A stretch of 64,000 bases of DNA, taken from the NCBI RefSeq assembly GCF_008831285.2, contig NC_045140.1, positions 15,115,796-15,179,795 of the forward strand. The letters run 5' to 3'. This document shows, one piece after another, positions 12,588 to 25,572 of the stretch. The stretch is from Nymphaea colorata. Taxonomy: Eukaryota > Streptophyta > Magnoliopsida > Nymphaeales > Nymphaeaceae. Position numbers and translations under genes: made by a program. Numbering within the stretch: position 1 is the stretch's first letter; every line of letters begins with the position of its first letter. The notes under the pieces were generated by a model. It was not told the origin of the DNA. It saw nothing but the letters and a program-made list of their open reading frames with translations, and did not search any database.

Positions 12588-15500
12588 ATGGGTTATCTTA
12601 ATTCAGTTTTCTCTACAAGTGGCACACAGATTGATGATGGCCCCGTTTCTGGTGGAGGTCTCAGGTCTGTATTCTAGCTTCCTACTTATGGGACCATATG
12701 TGCCTCCTTGAAATCTGTTTAACTTTTTTTATTTCAGCTCTTTATGTGTTATTTTTATTATATGTTCATGCAAGTAAGTTTTTTGTTATTTGGTGAACTG
12801 TCGATATAGGACAGGAACACCTGCCCATGTAAATGCTTTGTTTAGTTTGCGGTAAATTTTCAAAAAAAGAAAGGATTATTTTGTTAAAAATGGCATCCGG
12901 TCAATTATTTTTGGTTTCTGGAATTATACAGAACTAGAGAAATGAAGAAAAGGAGACCTGTTTTTAGCTATACCAAACTCCTGGTTTTATTGATGAATAT
13001 GAAAGAGAGAGCATATCATAATGGGCCTCTCCATTCATTTTTCCGTTCCTCTATTTTTCTGTAGCCAACTGCATTTATGGAAACAACCATTGAACTATAA
13101 ATTCGACAGTACCATTCATGTATCCAAAGTAACAGTTTCTACATCTATGACCACTGCCATTCTTGCAAACGAGTCTTAGAGAGTATATCCCCTCTAATTG
13201 AGATTGGTGTGCATTCCAACTAGATTTATTTGCAAAGTTAATCTAAAGCTTGATGCGAAATTACTTTAATGTAACCTAGAACTTGATAAGCATAAACTCA
13301 TCTTTCAAATTAGCTTTACACATAGTTTTCTTCCTTTTCCTATGATACTTTTTTGTCATTGCAATGGGTAACTCCTTTTACCCTTCACTTACAGGTGCCT
13401 ATTAATTTTTATGAGCATGCATTCTTCCTACCTTGTGCCAGTGATCTTTTTAGGAGTTTTATAATCCGAGCTTGTTTGTGGTTTTTAACTTTTATAGCAA
13501 AGTGGCAGGACAACCAGGTCTCTAATTCTTTAAAACGCAGAACTCTATTTGTGTAAACTGTAAACACAATCAATAAGCTGTGTGTTTGTGTTTTATGTAG
13601 TTGCACAGATCTGGAGAGGAATGGTGTGGTTATTACACTGTTATGGTTGTCATCTTCCACCTCCAGTGCGCTGCAGCACTTATGTAGTTACAACTTAAGC
13701 AACCTCTTATATATGGTGTTGCAACATCATGCTTTCTGTGTGAAACTAACTCCTAGTATTTTTCGTTCCTGTGAATCTTAAATTGACCCAGATTAATGCA
13801 GGGGATGTCTTGCGAATTTCTGTTGTCATAAATCAAATTGAAATGAAATTGCCTAGTTTGCTAGTTGTTTTTCATCAATTAATTAATTTGTATTTTTGCA
13901 ACAGTCAAGATCGCAAGTTTAGCTATGGATTTGCAAGTTCCCCAGGGAAGAGGTCCACAATGGAGGACTTCTACGAGACCAGTATTGCTGGAGTTGATGG
14001 AGAGATAGTTGGTTTGTTTGGAGTGTTTGATGGTAAATATTTCTGTTTCTTTAATTCTATTTAGTACTGAGTGCTCATCAAGCATAAGGCATGAAAATAG
14101 TTTTTATGATCTACATAAGGTACAAAAAGAACGAAGTGGATGCTAAAACTAAAATTGTATAGAATGCCTATTTGTTAAGGCATTTATTTAAAAATCAACA
14201 GATTTGATGTGGCTGAACCTCGTCATTTTTCTTCTACATGTTTCATATGTTAGTGACTCTTAGTTTGGCTGATTTTCAAATTAAGTCATAGGAAATTTTC
14301 TCTCTCACACGCCCAAAGGATTTTGTACTAATTTATATATGTGCATATTTCAGGGCATGGTGGTGCTCGAGCAGCTGAGTATGTAAAACAGAATCTCTTT
14401 AGTAACTTGATTAGGCATCCGGAGTTCATCAGCAATACTAGATCAGCCATAGGTGCTAATGCTTTCAATTTTAGCAGCAAATTTAACCTTGTCTAAAAGC
14501 TGTATGTGGTTGCTGATGTATTTGTACTTTATTTGCCTCATGCAGCCCATGCATACAACCAGACAGATTCTGATTTTCTCAAGTCAGAGAATAGTCAGAA
14601 CAGAGATGCGGGCTCAACAGCATCAACTGCTGTTCTTGTTGGAGATCGTTTGCTTGTTGCAAATGTTGGTGACTCTCGTGCTGTTATCTGCCGTGATGGA
14701 AATGGTATGAACCAAAATTTGGTCTATGCAGATGGTGAACATTTTCAATTCGTTCATTCACCATGTCTTATTATAGCTTTAGACAGGTTTTACACCAGCA
14801 AATACCACGATATGGTCAATATTGTACATAGTGCAGTATTCTGAAGTATGATTTTGTGATGGTAACAGCATAATATTTTGAAGTTTGAAGGATGGTTTTG
14901 TGATGGTAACAGCAGATCTTCTATAGAGAATGCTGTCATTAAGAACCAGATCAGGAATACCCCATTTTAGTGATCTTTGTGGATACTTCTACGGCGTCTT
15001 CACTTGTTTAATCTCCCTCTTTCGTTCTCAAAATGTTCTCCTTTTTGTAACTGAAAAGTTCAGGTGTGATTGCAAATGGAATGTGACCAGACCATTGAAT
15101 ATACCATAGATGGTTCTCCTTGCTTTATGTCCTAAAGCCCATGTCTTGCACAAGTTGGTTTTACACATCTCAGATTTTCTTCCTTTTTTGTTCTTTTCTG
15201 GCTATCTCAGTGTTGCCTCTGGACATATCTAAATCTGATTACATGCCAGTTGGTGTTGATTCTGGTGCATTTATAGCTTTGAACTTTCTCCTCTTCCAAA
15301 TACAAATTTATTAATAAAAGCAGTCAGGTTGTTCTTGTGTTTCCTGTGCCTATGGATCAAAATGTCACAAGTTAAATGTTTGGAAATTGAAATGATATTC
15401 TGTCCATCTATTTGCCCTGATAAATGCTGAATGAATAGGTGCTAGAAAAAAAACACATTTTTTGCATTTTTTTTTTCATTAGGCAATTTTTGCACAAACC

Positions 15501-16590
15501 TGATTTACCAATTTGCGTGCATGTATTGATTTGCTGTATTCTGCTACAGCAATAGCTGTTTCACGAGATCACAAGCCAGATCAAACTGATGAGCGGCAAA
15601 GGATTGAGGATGCTGGAGGTTTCGTAATGTGGGCAGGCAAGTGACATTCTTTGTTGATATGCTGCTGGTGACTGGTGACAAATTTATCTCCTTTGTCTTC
15701 TATGATATATGAAAGGCTAAACATGTGTGCTCTTAGGTACTTGGAGGGTTGGTGGTGTTCTTGCTGTTTCCCGGGCTTTTGGTGATAGGCAATTGAAGCA
15801 ATATGTTGTTGCAGACCCGGAAATTAAGGTTAGGATCTTTGCAAATACAATGTGCTTTATGAGTGGCTTGGATGTTTTCATGTCATTTGTTCATGGCTGG
15901 CTTGGAATTGTGAACAATTGTTATTGCCCTTCTGATCTCTCCAGCCATTCAGCATCTTGGGATACATTGAGATCTTGTGTGTGCTTTATTGAACATATCC
16001 TCATTGGACACAAACAGTTTGTATATTTGCTTGCTATAACTGTCAATTTTAGTTCCGGGCGTTGCTTTCAGAGTCTTTGTTCTGTTTCCCATCAGCTGTA
16101 CCGTGGTCCTTTATGGTAAGGCTGTTTAGTCGGCTTTCTGCTGTTTGAACGTTGAATAAATAAAATCTAATCTTTTGCAGGTAAAAGCTTGTCTAAAGTC
16201 CAGCATAGTAAACTTGTTTGTACTTTGTAGTGAGTTTCTGAAGTAAGCTGACTAATTCTCTTCAATTTGCTCATAAATGACAGGAAGAGGTGATTGATGG
16301 TTCTCTTGAATTTCTTATACTTGCAAGTGATGGCCTTTGGGATGTGGTGACAAATGAGGTCTCGACTTGCTCTTCCAAATATGCTTGTTTTCATGGTCTC
16401 AAAGTCATTAAAACTGATTGACTATTTCTTCCAACTGATGCAGGACGCTGTTTCAATGGTCAAGTCTATCGAAGATCCAGAAGAGGCAGCAAAGAGATTG
16501 ATGCAGGAAGCTTATCAAAGGGGCAGTGCAGATAACATTACTTGTGTCGTCGTCCGTTTCTTGGTTGGCCAGACAAGTTCTCAACAGTAA
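12588..16590 (+). CDS. WIN2-like: Protein phosphatase 2C, WIN2 (PP2C59)-like
   Basis: Mn/Mg-dependent Ser/Thr phosphatase. Eight coding exons: 12588-12664, 13905-14032, 14354-14452, 14546-14704, 15550-15636, 15737-15828, 16284-16358 and 16444-16590. Phases fit throughout, giving 287 residues. The N-terminus MGYLNSV plus DDGPVSGGG is almost that of Arabidopsis WIN2 (At4g31750), a PP2C reported to interact with the Pseudomonas effector HopW1. PP2C signatures appear in order: MED at 45-47, FDGHGG at 67-72 (metal ligand Asp68), [44 protein letters not shown] and [13 protein letters not shown]. The intron after exon 5 starts GCAAGT, not GT. The C-terminus stops soon after the catalytic domain, about 24 residues shorter than WIN2, so the serine-rich tail is missing. 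Ortholog versus close paralogue is not decided here. Confidence 0.95.
15637..15736 (+). other. Probable GC-AG intron in the PP2C gene
   Basis: The only junction that keeps the conserved VMWAG|TWRVGG frame joins CAG|GCAAGT to CTTAG|GTACTTGG. Read through without splicing, the frame hits a stop two codons later. GC-AG introns are about 1% of plant introns and usually have this strong AG|GCAAGT context. All other introns in the gene are GT-AG. Confidence 0.85.
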
Positions 16591-16905
16591 ATGCTCTTCT
16601 CTCCGTTCTTCAAACAAAATGATTAGCTGCACATTTGTTGAAGAAATGGACTGGAAAGTTGACTGATACTTTCTAAAATTATGGCTATGTCTCACCTGGT
16701 TTATGAGTGTCTTATTGATTTATCTATCTCATCTTTTACCATTTTGTTTATTCTTTAATTTATGACGCATATAGAAAAACAACTGCCATTGCCGTCTCTA
16801 GAACATCTTCTCTTGCTGCCCTGTGCTAACCCGTCTTGTGTGCCGAAGAACGTTGTAAGATCTTGTAAAGACTTTCCCTTTTCTGTTCAATGTAGTGGGT
16901 GCTTG

Positions 16906-16906
<1 letters not shown>

Positions 16907-16956
<50 letters not shown>
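16907..16956. repeat. (CT)n-(GT)n compound microsatellite
   Basis: A CT run at 16907-16940 passes directly into a GT run, in or just after the 3' UTR of the PP2C gene. Confidence 0.95.
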
Positions 16957-16999
16957 TTGTCCTTGCCTCCCTCCCCTTATATATTAGGCATATGTCTTT

Positions 17000-19200
17000 T
17001 TCATGCGTGGAACTTCGCTTTGCTTGGTCTCCAATTGAGATAATGGATCTAGCCGTTGGTAGAGAAACTGTAATACTCGGTCGCATGGTTCCGATAGGTT
17101 TATTTCATTTTGGTGGTGAGACATGAGAAGGAAGTTAATATTTTTGCTCCCATGAGAAATGCATGGCAGGATAACAATGAATTGACCATCAGGTTTATAA
17201 TGACGTTCGTTCATCTTCTTTCCTCGTCACTCAGATAAACTGGGAAAAATGAATCGTCGAACTTCTGGTGCTACTTTCTCCTTTCTCGTCGTTTAATTAT
17301 ACGTGGAAAAGGGAAGGGAGACGGGCTTCCAACCACGCCCTAGCGAGTGTGTTCCACCTCCAAGTGGGGAATAGACACTACAGCATAATATTTATCGTAC
17401 TTCTACACCTTATGACGACACCCGGAAACTTGAGTTTAAATATAAATTTTGAGCAAAGCATGAGTTTAAAAAATGTGCTGTTACTGCTTTCTGCCGTTTA
17501 GGATTGACATTTCTATCTTTTTATAACTGAAAACTTTCAAGAATGATTATGAGAGCGCTTTCCATGTTATGAACTAACTGAAAGGCACTTTCCATGTTAT
17601 GGAGCTAACATGGGAAGACATGTTTCCACCTAAACCTTTTACCAATTTTATAATTTTAAGCTCTTAACAGTTCAGCAATTTTGTAATTTTAAGCTTCACT
17701 TTTGCCCTTAGAGGGAGAGAGTCTTCATGTAATCATAAAAGTATTTTAGTCATTTCCAGAACTTAATGTATGGCTTCTTGTTAGAGACCATAACATATAA
17801 CCTACTTCATTCTGTTTGTTACTTTTATACGAGAGAAACGAGTAGGGGTTGTGTAAAACTTAAAGGAAAGGAAAAAAATCAACATTTACTTGGTGAATAG
17901 AAATAAATAACGATGATGTGTCAACCTATAGATGAAAGCAACCGTATTCGAACATCTCGGTTTGAGCTGCTGCTCCGTGACAAATGCCATGCTACCCTGT
18001 CGATTACGGCCTGACATGTGTGAGGGTACATTTTTTGGGGTGAAATTTGATATTTTTGGTTTGGTAATATATATTTTATGAATATAAACAATGGATTAAT
18101 ATGATCTTGATTGTTTAAAATTTTATTGTTGCTGGACATGCATCGACAGCTGTATTGTCACACCTAAGTTTCCAGCACTCACGCCTATGTCAACACCATT
18201 ATCTGAACCCATGTGATATAGATCTGGTGTTAAATGATAAAAATTATGCGAAAATGAAGATCAGAAAGAAAAACAATATCAAATTCTACGGCTTCTTCAT
18301 GCAAAGGTCTAATTAAGGAACCAATTGCTAGATTTACCGTTCTAGACTGGGTGACCATGAACTGGAATACAAACAGAACCGTAAAGATAGCTAAATGCTC
18401 TTTGGATTTTTTCAGGAAATGCTACCATATTCACTGCCAACCTTAAAATATAAATTAGTCCATTTGATTCAGACACTAACAAAAGCCAATATATTTAATC
18501 TCCGTTTTTCTCCAAACAGAGAACATTTAGTTTATGGTGCATCAAAGGCACTCCTACCACATTAGATTAACATTTCCTAGAAAGGTTATCCACTCCGAAT
18601 CCAACTATTAATTCAAACACTTCCACGTAATGGAAAATTTGGTCAGGGATTACAATGGGCCAAGGAGACCACCTTATTCTGAAGCCATTGTGAATCCATA
18701 TAGTATAGGGGTTTCCATTTCGTCTGTAGGATATCTATCCGAATCTGAACTATAAATGCATTTAACTGATTCATATCCAATTCGTTTGGCGAGTAGCAAA
18801 CTCATTCAGACTGGATTGAGCCCAAATCTGCTGACGACCAAATGAAATTGGGTTTTTGTGTTTTTTAGTCTACGAAGGAATATGGATTTCTAGAAGAATT
18901 TAGCTGTTTGAATTCATGTCATAATTGTCGGTGAGCGGGAAAAATATTTCATCCTATCCTATGATTTATATAAGAGTTGAATCTTCCACCCTCAAAATAC
19001 AATGCCCCTAAATGAATCGACCCAAATCCAAATGTTGGGGAAGTGCCAAAATGCTGCGTCTCGTGGCACATGAAATGTCTGACCCGGTTCCAGTCTATTT
19101 TATTCTACACTTGAATACTTGATCTTTACTGGATCCAATCAGCAGTAGATGCAGCGACCTGAATCCGACCCGTTAGATTAAGCGGAGGTTTGAGCCGTCC
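17000..19200. other. Intergenic region between PP2C and RPL7
   Basis: AT-rich, with no recognisable coding sequence. At 17552-17612 a phrase of about 30 bp (CTTTCCATGTTATG core) occurs twice in tandem. The second copy also forms a small hairpin (CCATGTTA...TAACATGG). The stretch 18,650-18,960 has GGATATCTATCCGAATC-type wording common in plant MITEs and LTR debris, but I could not find its ends. Confidence 0.4.
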
Positions 19201-19205
19201 GATCA

Positions 19206-19214
19206 AAACCCTAA
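19206..19214 (+). promoter_or_regulatory. Telo-box (AAACCCTAA) upstream of RPL7
   Basis: The exact telo-box AAACCCTAA lies just before the CT-rich leader of the RPL7 gene. Telo-boxes near the transcription start are a known feature of plant ribosomal protein and translation-related genes and bind Trb/Pur-alpha-type proteins. I did not find a clear site II (TGGGCY) partner nearby. Confidence 0.7.
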
Positions 19215-19334
19215 AAATGAACATGTTCTTATTTCATTCCCCTCCCCCTGTAACCCCCTCTCTTGCTTTCTCTCTCGCCCGCGCTGTCTGAGGATCAAGT
19301 GAAGAGAAAACGAAAGGTCTGTCTGTCAGCCCAT

Positions 19335-19358
19335 CTCTCTCTCTCTCTCTCTCTCTCC
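19335..19358. repeat. (CT)n microsatellite in the RPL7 leader
   Basis: About 11 CT units on the plus strand, placed in or at the start of the inferred 5' UTR. Pyrimidine-rich leaders are usual for plant ribosomal protein transcripts. Confidence 0.8.
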
Positions 19359-20742
19359 CTTGATATGCGGCTTTGCGCCTCTGTATTTCCAGTATAATTG
19401 ATGTTTGTTGTTGAACCATGAAACTCCTTTTGCCGTTGCTGTGGATTTCGCAGTTTTTTTTTTTCCCAGATGACCATTTCTTTAAGAATAATTTGTGTTG
19501 CTTAGATTTCGATGTGCTTGTTGTCAGATGGAAAAAGGTGCATCTATTGGATCTGCAGTAACGTATAAAAATCTGATTATGGCATTTGACAAGGAAGCAT
19601 TTGAAAAGAAACTGTAGTTCTCATGTCCGATTTGGGAACGTCTGACATGATCCACTATGTGTTTCTTTTTATTTTTTGCACGAGTTTTATTAGATTTATC
19701 GATTCCTTCTTCATCTGTTCTACCTTGCTTCCTCCGTGGGATATTATCTTAGGCATAGGTTTATTTAGAAGTGAATGTGTTTGCTTTTGTTGCAATTGAA
19801 GTGCATTGGTTGAGCCACAGGGTTCATGTACATGGTGTCCAGAGGTTGTCCATGTCATGTTTGGGATGTTAGTGAAGTTTAACTATTCTGGGGCTTGCAT
19901 CGGTTTTACGGGTTCAGCTGACGAGAGTACTTCGTATTTCGGATGAGCTTTCCTTTTAGTTGTCTATTGCCAAATGATGATGCTTACATTCGTTAGGAGT
20001 CAGGTTTTTGACAAAGAAGGCTTCTTGAGAACATTTTTAGCGTACCCAGATAAAGTGGAAAGTGGGAAAGATCAGAATTTCGTAGTTTTGCTTTTATTGT
20101 TTGATTTCTAAAAATGCTTGCTTTTTTCTAGACGTGACCTTATTCATCAGTATGTTGCTGTGGAGTCGTGCCTTTGGCCCGTGAATAGAGTATAAATGAC
20201 CTAAAACTGCTGTTTCCAAGATAAGCGCCCTTATTTCAATTCCTTTCCTGGAAGGGTTTTGTATGCGTGGCTTTCATGGTTTGCAGGGACAATGTTGGCT
20301 GTTCTACTTGAATTTTGCTTATATTCCAAATATGAATATTCAGTCCAATTCAACGGTGTTCAGATGTTGATTTTGGTCCCGAGAAGTTCAGCTGAGTCAA
20401 AGACGTTGGTAATAGAAACTAAAGTAAAGGAAGTCAAGGGTTTGTAATTGAGCATGTAGATCAGAGTTACCAGAGTCATGGTTGCAAATACTGAGGTGTT
20501 TAACTCTTTGATCATTGCATCTCATATGCAAGACGTGAAGTTTATTGGTTCGTTGGTTGGGACCTCAATATTTTTGTTTCATGCAACCTGCTATTTGTTT
20601 TTTTAATATATGTCTGATGAATTACGCTTGTCTCAGACTCTCAAGAATACTCAGGAGAGGTGTTAATATAATAATTTCATTGTTAGGAGGATGTGAACTT
20701 TGTATCTGATTTTTTTTCCTCTTTTTTTTTTTGTGGGGGTAG

Positions 20743-22428
<1,686 letters not shown>

Positions 22429-23688
22429 ATGATCTGAGTCTTCTGGATGGGCAGATGAGCTTTGCAAAGGCTAGTTTTGTAGTTTGATGGTAGATCTCAG
22501 TGAGACTCTTTTAGTGCTCATAGATTCTTTCTTGAGCACTTGTCGGTTCGTCATTGTTGTCAAAACTGTTTTAGCACAGCAATTATTTTAATGCAAGTTT
22601 TGTCGTCATATTCTATTCTGTGTTTGGGTGTTTGTGACCTTCGTCTAACTCTGTTAAGTTTCATGTCCTTGAGCTGTTTCGGACCAAATGCTTCTCTGAA
22701 CCTCGATATCACAACACAATTGGCGCCACTTTTGTTGGTTGGATATAGCAAGGCTGATTCTGAGTACATAGGGTACAGGCGTTCAGACAATGTGTGAAAT
22801 GAAGACCTTATTTGCTGTTGACTTTAAGCGGCCCCCTTCATTTCCGTGAATCGTGCAAAAGGATGTCAAACGAAATGCTTCCCTTCTGGATCAACAAAAA
22901 TTCTTTTTGCTCATGAAACCAGTCTGTAGTACATGGTATACAAAAAATGGCTATTCCCTTGCCATTCGACCGACGTACTAAATGTGTTTCTATCAGGCGT
23001 TATTTCGCAATGGGCGTTTATGTGTTGGATTGAGTTGTCTAAGTGCAATTCGTATGTATTGCAACAATCTTGTCGATACTTCTGGAAGTTCAAAATCCAT
23101 GAGGCTGTGAAATAAGTTACGAGATTGCTACTTTCCAAGAAATAAGATGTTTTCCAACGAGAATTGAGATTTTTATTTTGTTCCGTGTACCCTAATTTTG
23201 TTTTTCAGGGTTGTCCAATTTTCGGGAGGAAGCTTCGCCTAGAAAGGCACCGCAAGAAGAAGAAGTTTCATTTCATATGAAATACGAAAGAGGAGATAAC
23301 CAGGTGCGTGGTGCAAGTAACAGGGCAAAAGGAAAAGAAAAATCAGTGATCCGATCTCTGTTCAAAACAAACGGCTAGCATTGTGAAAGTATTCGTAGTT
23401 AGGTCTACTAGTCCTAAAACATCAACGAATCCGCTACCGATTCGTGCTTACTCCTCTGGAAACCTATATTCTGAGAGGCTCCCTCAGAATCTGACATGAT
23501 ACCGATCAAGCATCTCCTACTGCCTCCACGGGGACTTAGCACGTTGGATTTTTCTTTTCTTTTGTGGGTCTACACTATTAAGTGGTATGTTGACCATGTG
23601 AAGATCTTTACTTTTGATAGACATATTGAACCGGGAATGCATCCATTCTCCTCTTAGTGTTTCTTCAGGCATCTAAAAGGGGCGATAC
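22429..23688. other. Intergenic region between RPL7 and the PPR gene
   Basis: Contains the RPL7 3' UTR (about the first 200-400 bp) and the upstream region of the PPR gene. No gene or repeat is recognised. A TTTTCAG|GG acceptor-like site near 23,210 could belong to a 5' exon of the PPR transcript, but no coding frame supports this. Confidence 0.4.
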
Positions 23689-25572
23689 ATGTCTGTTGCC
23701 GGTTTGTGGAATTCACGCATAAAGTCTCATGTGGACATCCACTTATTCAGCAACGCCATATGCGTTTATAATATGATGCGAAGGGAACAGGTCCAACCTG
23801 ATCATTATACTTTTCCTCAGGTGAACAGGGCAATCGCCGGACATGGAAATTGCTTAACGGTCGGGAAGAAGGTCCACTGTGCTGCAATCAAATTAGGTTT
23901 TGGTTCAGATGTCTATGTTTGTAATACACAGGTGGAGATGTATGCAAGGTACGCAGACATGTCCGCAGCACGCAAAGTGTTCGATGATATGGTTCAGAAA
24001 GATGTCGTCTCTTGGACGTCCTTGATATCTGGGCATGTTCGGAGAGGAGATTTTAATGATGCATTTCTGTGCTTTGGTCAAATGCAGCTGACAGGTCTGA
24101 AGCCCAACCCCGTGGTGTTGTTAGCCATGTTTCAGGCGTGTTATCTCTCCGCAAGCCTGGTGCACGGCCAGAGTTTTCACTGTTACGTGATCAAATCAGG
24201 TATGGAAGGTTACCTGTCTCTAGGCAATTCAATTCTGACAATGTATGACAGAACATGTAACGCTGAAGAAGCAGAGAAATTTTTTGACATGATGGATGAG
24301 AAGGACGCGATCTCATGGAACATCATGATTTCTGGGTATGCTTTCAAACAGAACAAGGACAAGGCAATCGAAACCTTCATAAGAATGTTGGATGAAGGTG
24401 TGCAGCCAAATCCTGAAGCTCTTACCACTGTAATTTCCGCTTGTGCTAAGTTGGGGGATATTATGCGGGGGCAAGAATTTCATTCCTTCGTAGTGAAGAA
24501 TGCACTACAAGATGTAAAACTGCAAACTGCTCTTCTGGATATGTATTGCAAGTGCGGGTTTGTTGCTTTAGCAACTCGTGTTTTCAAAACAACTCCAGAA
24601 CGAAATTATGTCACCTGGAGCAGAATGGTGTCCGGATATGTTCAGAACGGATGCCTCAATGAAGCTATTTCACTATTTGGGCAAATGCAGCTTGCAGGGT
24701 TCAGAGCTGGGCCTGATACCTTAAGATGCCTGATGTCCGCTTCTACTCATCTGGGTGCTTTGAGTATTTGCAGAGAGATCCACGCGTACCTTTTTAGGAA
24801 CTGTTTCTTCATCGATGATATAGCCACGATAACATCTCTAATTGATACGTATGGAAAATGTGGAAGCATCATTTACTCAAGGCGTTGCTTTGATCAAGCC
24901 AACAAGAAAGATGTGGTTTCGTGGAGTGCCATGATTCAAAATTATGCACTCCATGGATACGCATTAGAAGCTCTGCAGCTTTTTGATGCAATGAAAAAGG
25001 AAGGACTTGAACCGAATAATGTTACCTTTATCAGTCTGCTTTCTGCTTGCAGCCATGCAGGCTTGCTTGATGACGGGTGCCAAATTGTTGCTGACATGAG
25101 AAAAGATTCAAGAATTACGCCCGGTCTGGATCACTACACTTGCATGGTGGACCTGCTCGGTCGATCGGGTCATCTTGGGCAAGCTTATGAGACCATAAAG
25201 GCAATGCCTATCGAACCGGACAGTGGAATTTGGGGGTCATTGCTTGGTGCTTGCAGAATTCATTCCAATCTCAATATTGGTGAGCTCGCATCCAAACATT
25301 TGTTTGATTTAGATCCTCAGAATGCAGGTTACCATGTGGTTCTATGCAACATAAATTCCAGTAATATGAGGTGGAAGAAAGCCGAGATCATGAGGAGAGT
25401 GTTTAGGAGGGGAACCCAGCAGAAGAAGAAGCCTGGTTGGAGCTGTGTTGAAGGAGGAGAAGGTCTACATGGGTTTACTGTTGGAGATAGAACTCATCCT
25501 CTGTCCTTAGAGATTTATGAAACTCTGGGTTGCTTGAGGAAACACATGGAAGAGATTGGCTTGGAAAACTAA
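23689..25572 (+). CDS. PLS-class pentatricopeptide repeat protein, E+ subgroup
   Basis: Intronless, 627 residues. PPR proteins bind organellar RNA one base per repeat; PLS proteins mostly specify C-to-U editing sites. Successive P/L/S repeats are clear from phrases recurring about every 35 or 100 residues (KDVVSWTSLISG, KDAISWNIMISG, RNYVTWSRMVSG, KDVVSWSAMIQN). A late block (LEPNNVTFISLLSACSHAGL, YTCMVDLLGRSGHL, IEPDSGIWGSLLGACR) precedes an E motif (GYHVVLCNINSSN...KKKPGWSCVE) and a short E+ motif (FTVGDRTHPLSLEIYETL). It ends about there, with no DYW deaminase domain, so editing would need a partner in trans. The first repeat begins about 7 residues after the Met, with an in-frame stop five codons upstream. 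No transit peptide is visible, so the N-terminus may be truncated or lie on an unseen exon. Confidence 0.93.
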   Translation: MSVAGLWNSRIKSHVDIHLFSNAICVYNMMRREQVQPDHYTFPQVNRAIAGHGNCLTVGKKVHCAAIKLGFGSDVYVCNTQVEMYARYADMSAARKVFDDMVQKDVVSWTSLISGHVRRGDFNDAFLCFGQMQLTGLKPNPVVLLAMFQACYLSASLVHGQSFHCYVIKSGMEGYLSLGNSILTMYDRTCNAEEAEKFFDMMDEKDAISWNIMISGYAFKQNKDKAIETFIRMLDEGVQPNPEALTTVISACAKLGDIMRGQEFHSFVVKNALQDVKLQTALLDMYCKCGFVALATRVFKTTPERNYVTWSRMVSGYVQNGCLNEAISLFGQMQLAGFRAGPDTLRCLMSASTHLGALSICREIHAYLFRNCFFIDDIATITSLIDTYGKCGSIIYSRRCFDQANKKDVVSWSAMIQNYALHGYALEALQLFDAMKKEGLEPNNVTFISLLSACSHAGLLDDGCQIVADMRKDSRITPGLDHYTCMVDLLGRSGHLGQAYETIKAMPIEPDSGIWGSLLGACRIHSNLNIGELASKHLFDLDPQNAGYHVVLCNINSSNMRWKKAEIMRRVFRRGTQQKKKPGWSCVEGGEGLHGFTVGDRTHPLSLEIYETLGCLRKHMEEIGLEN

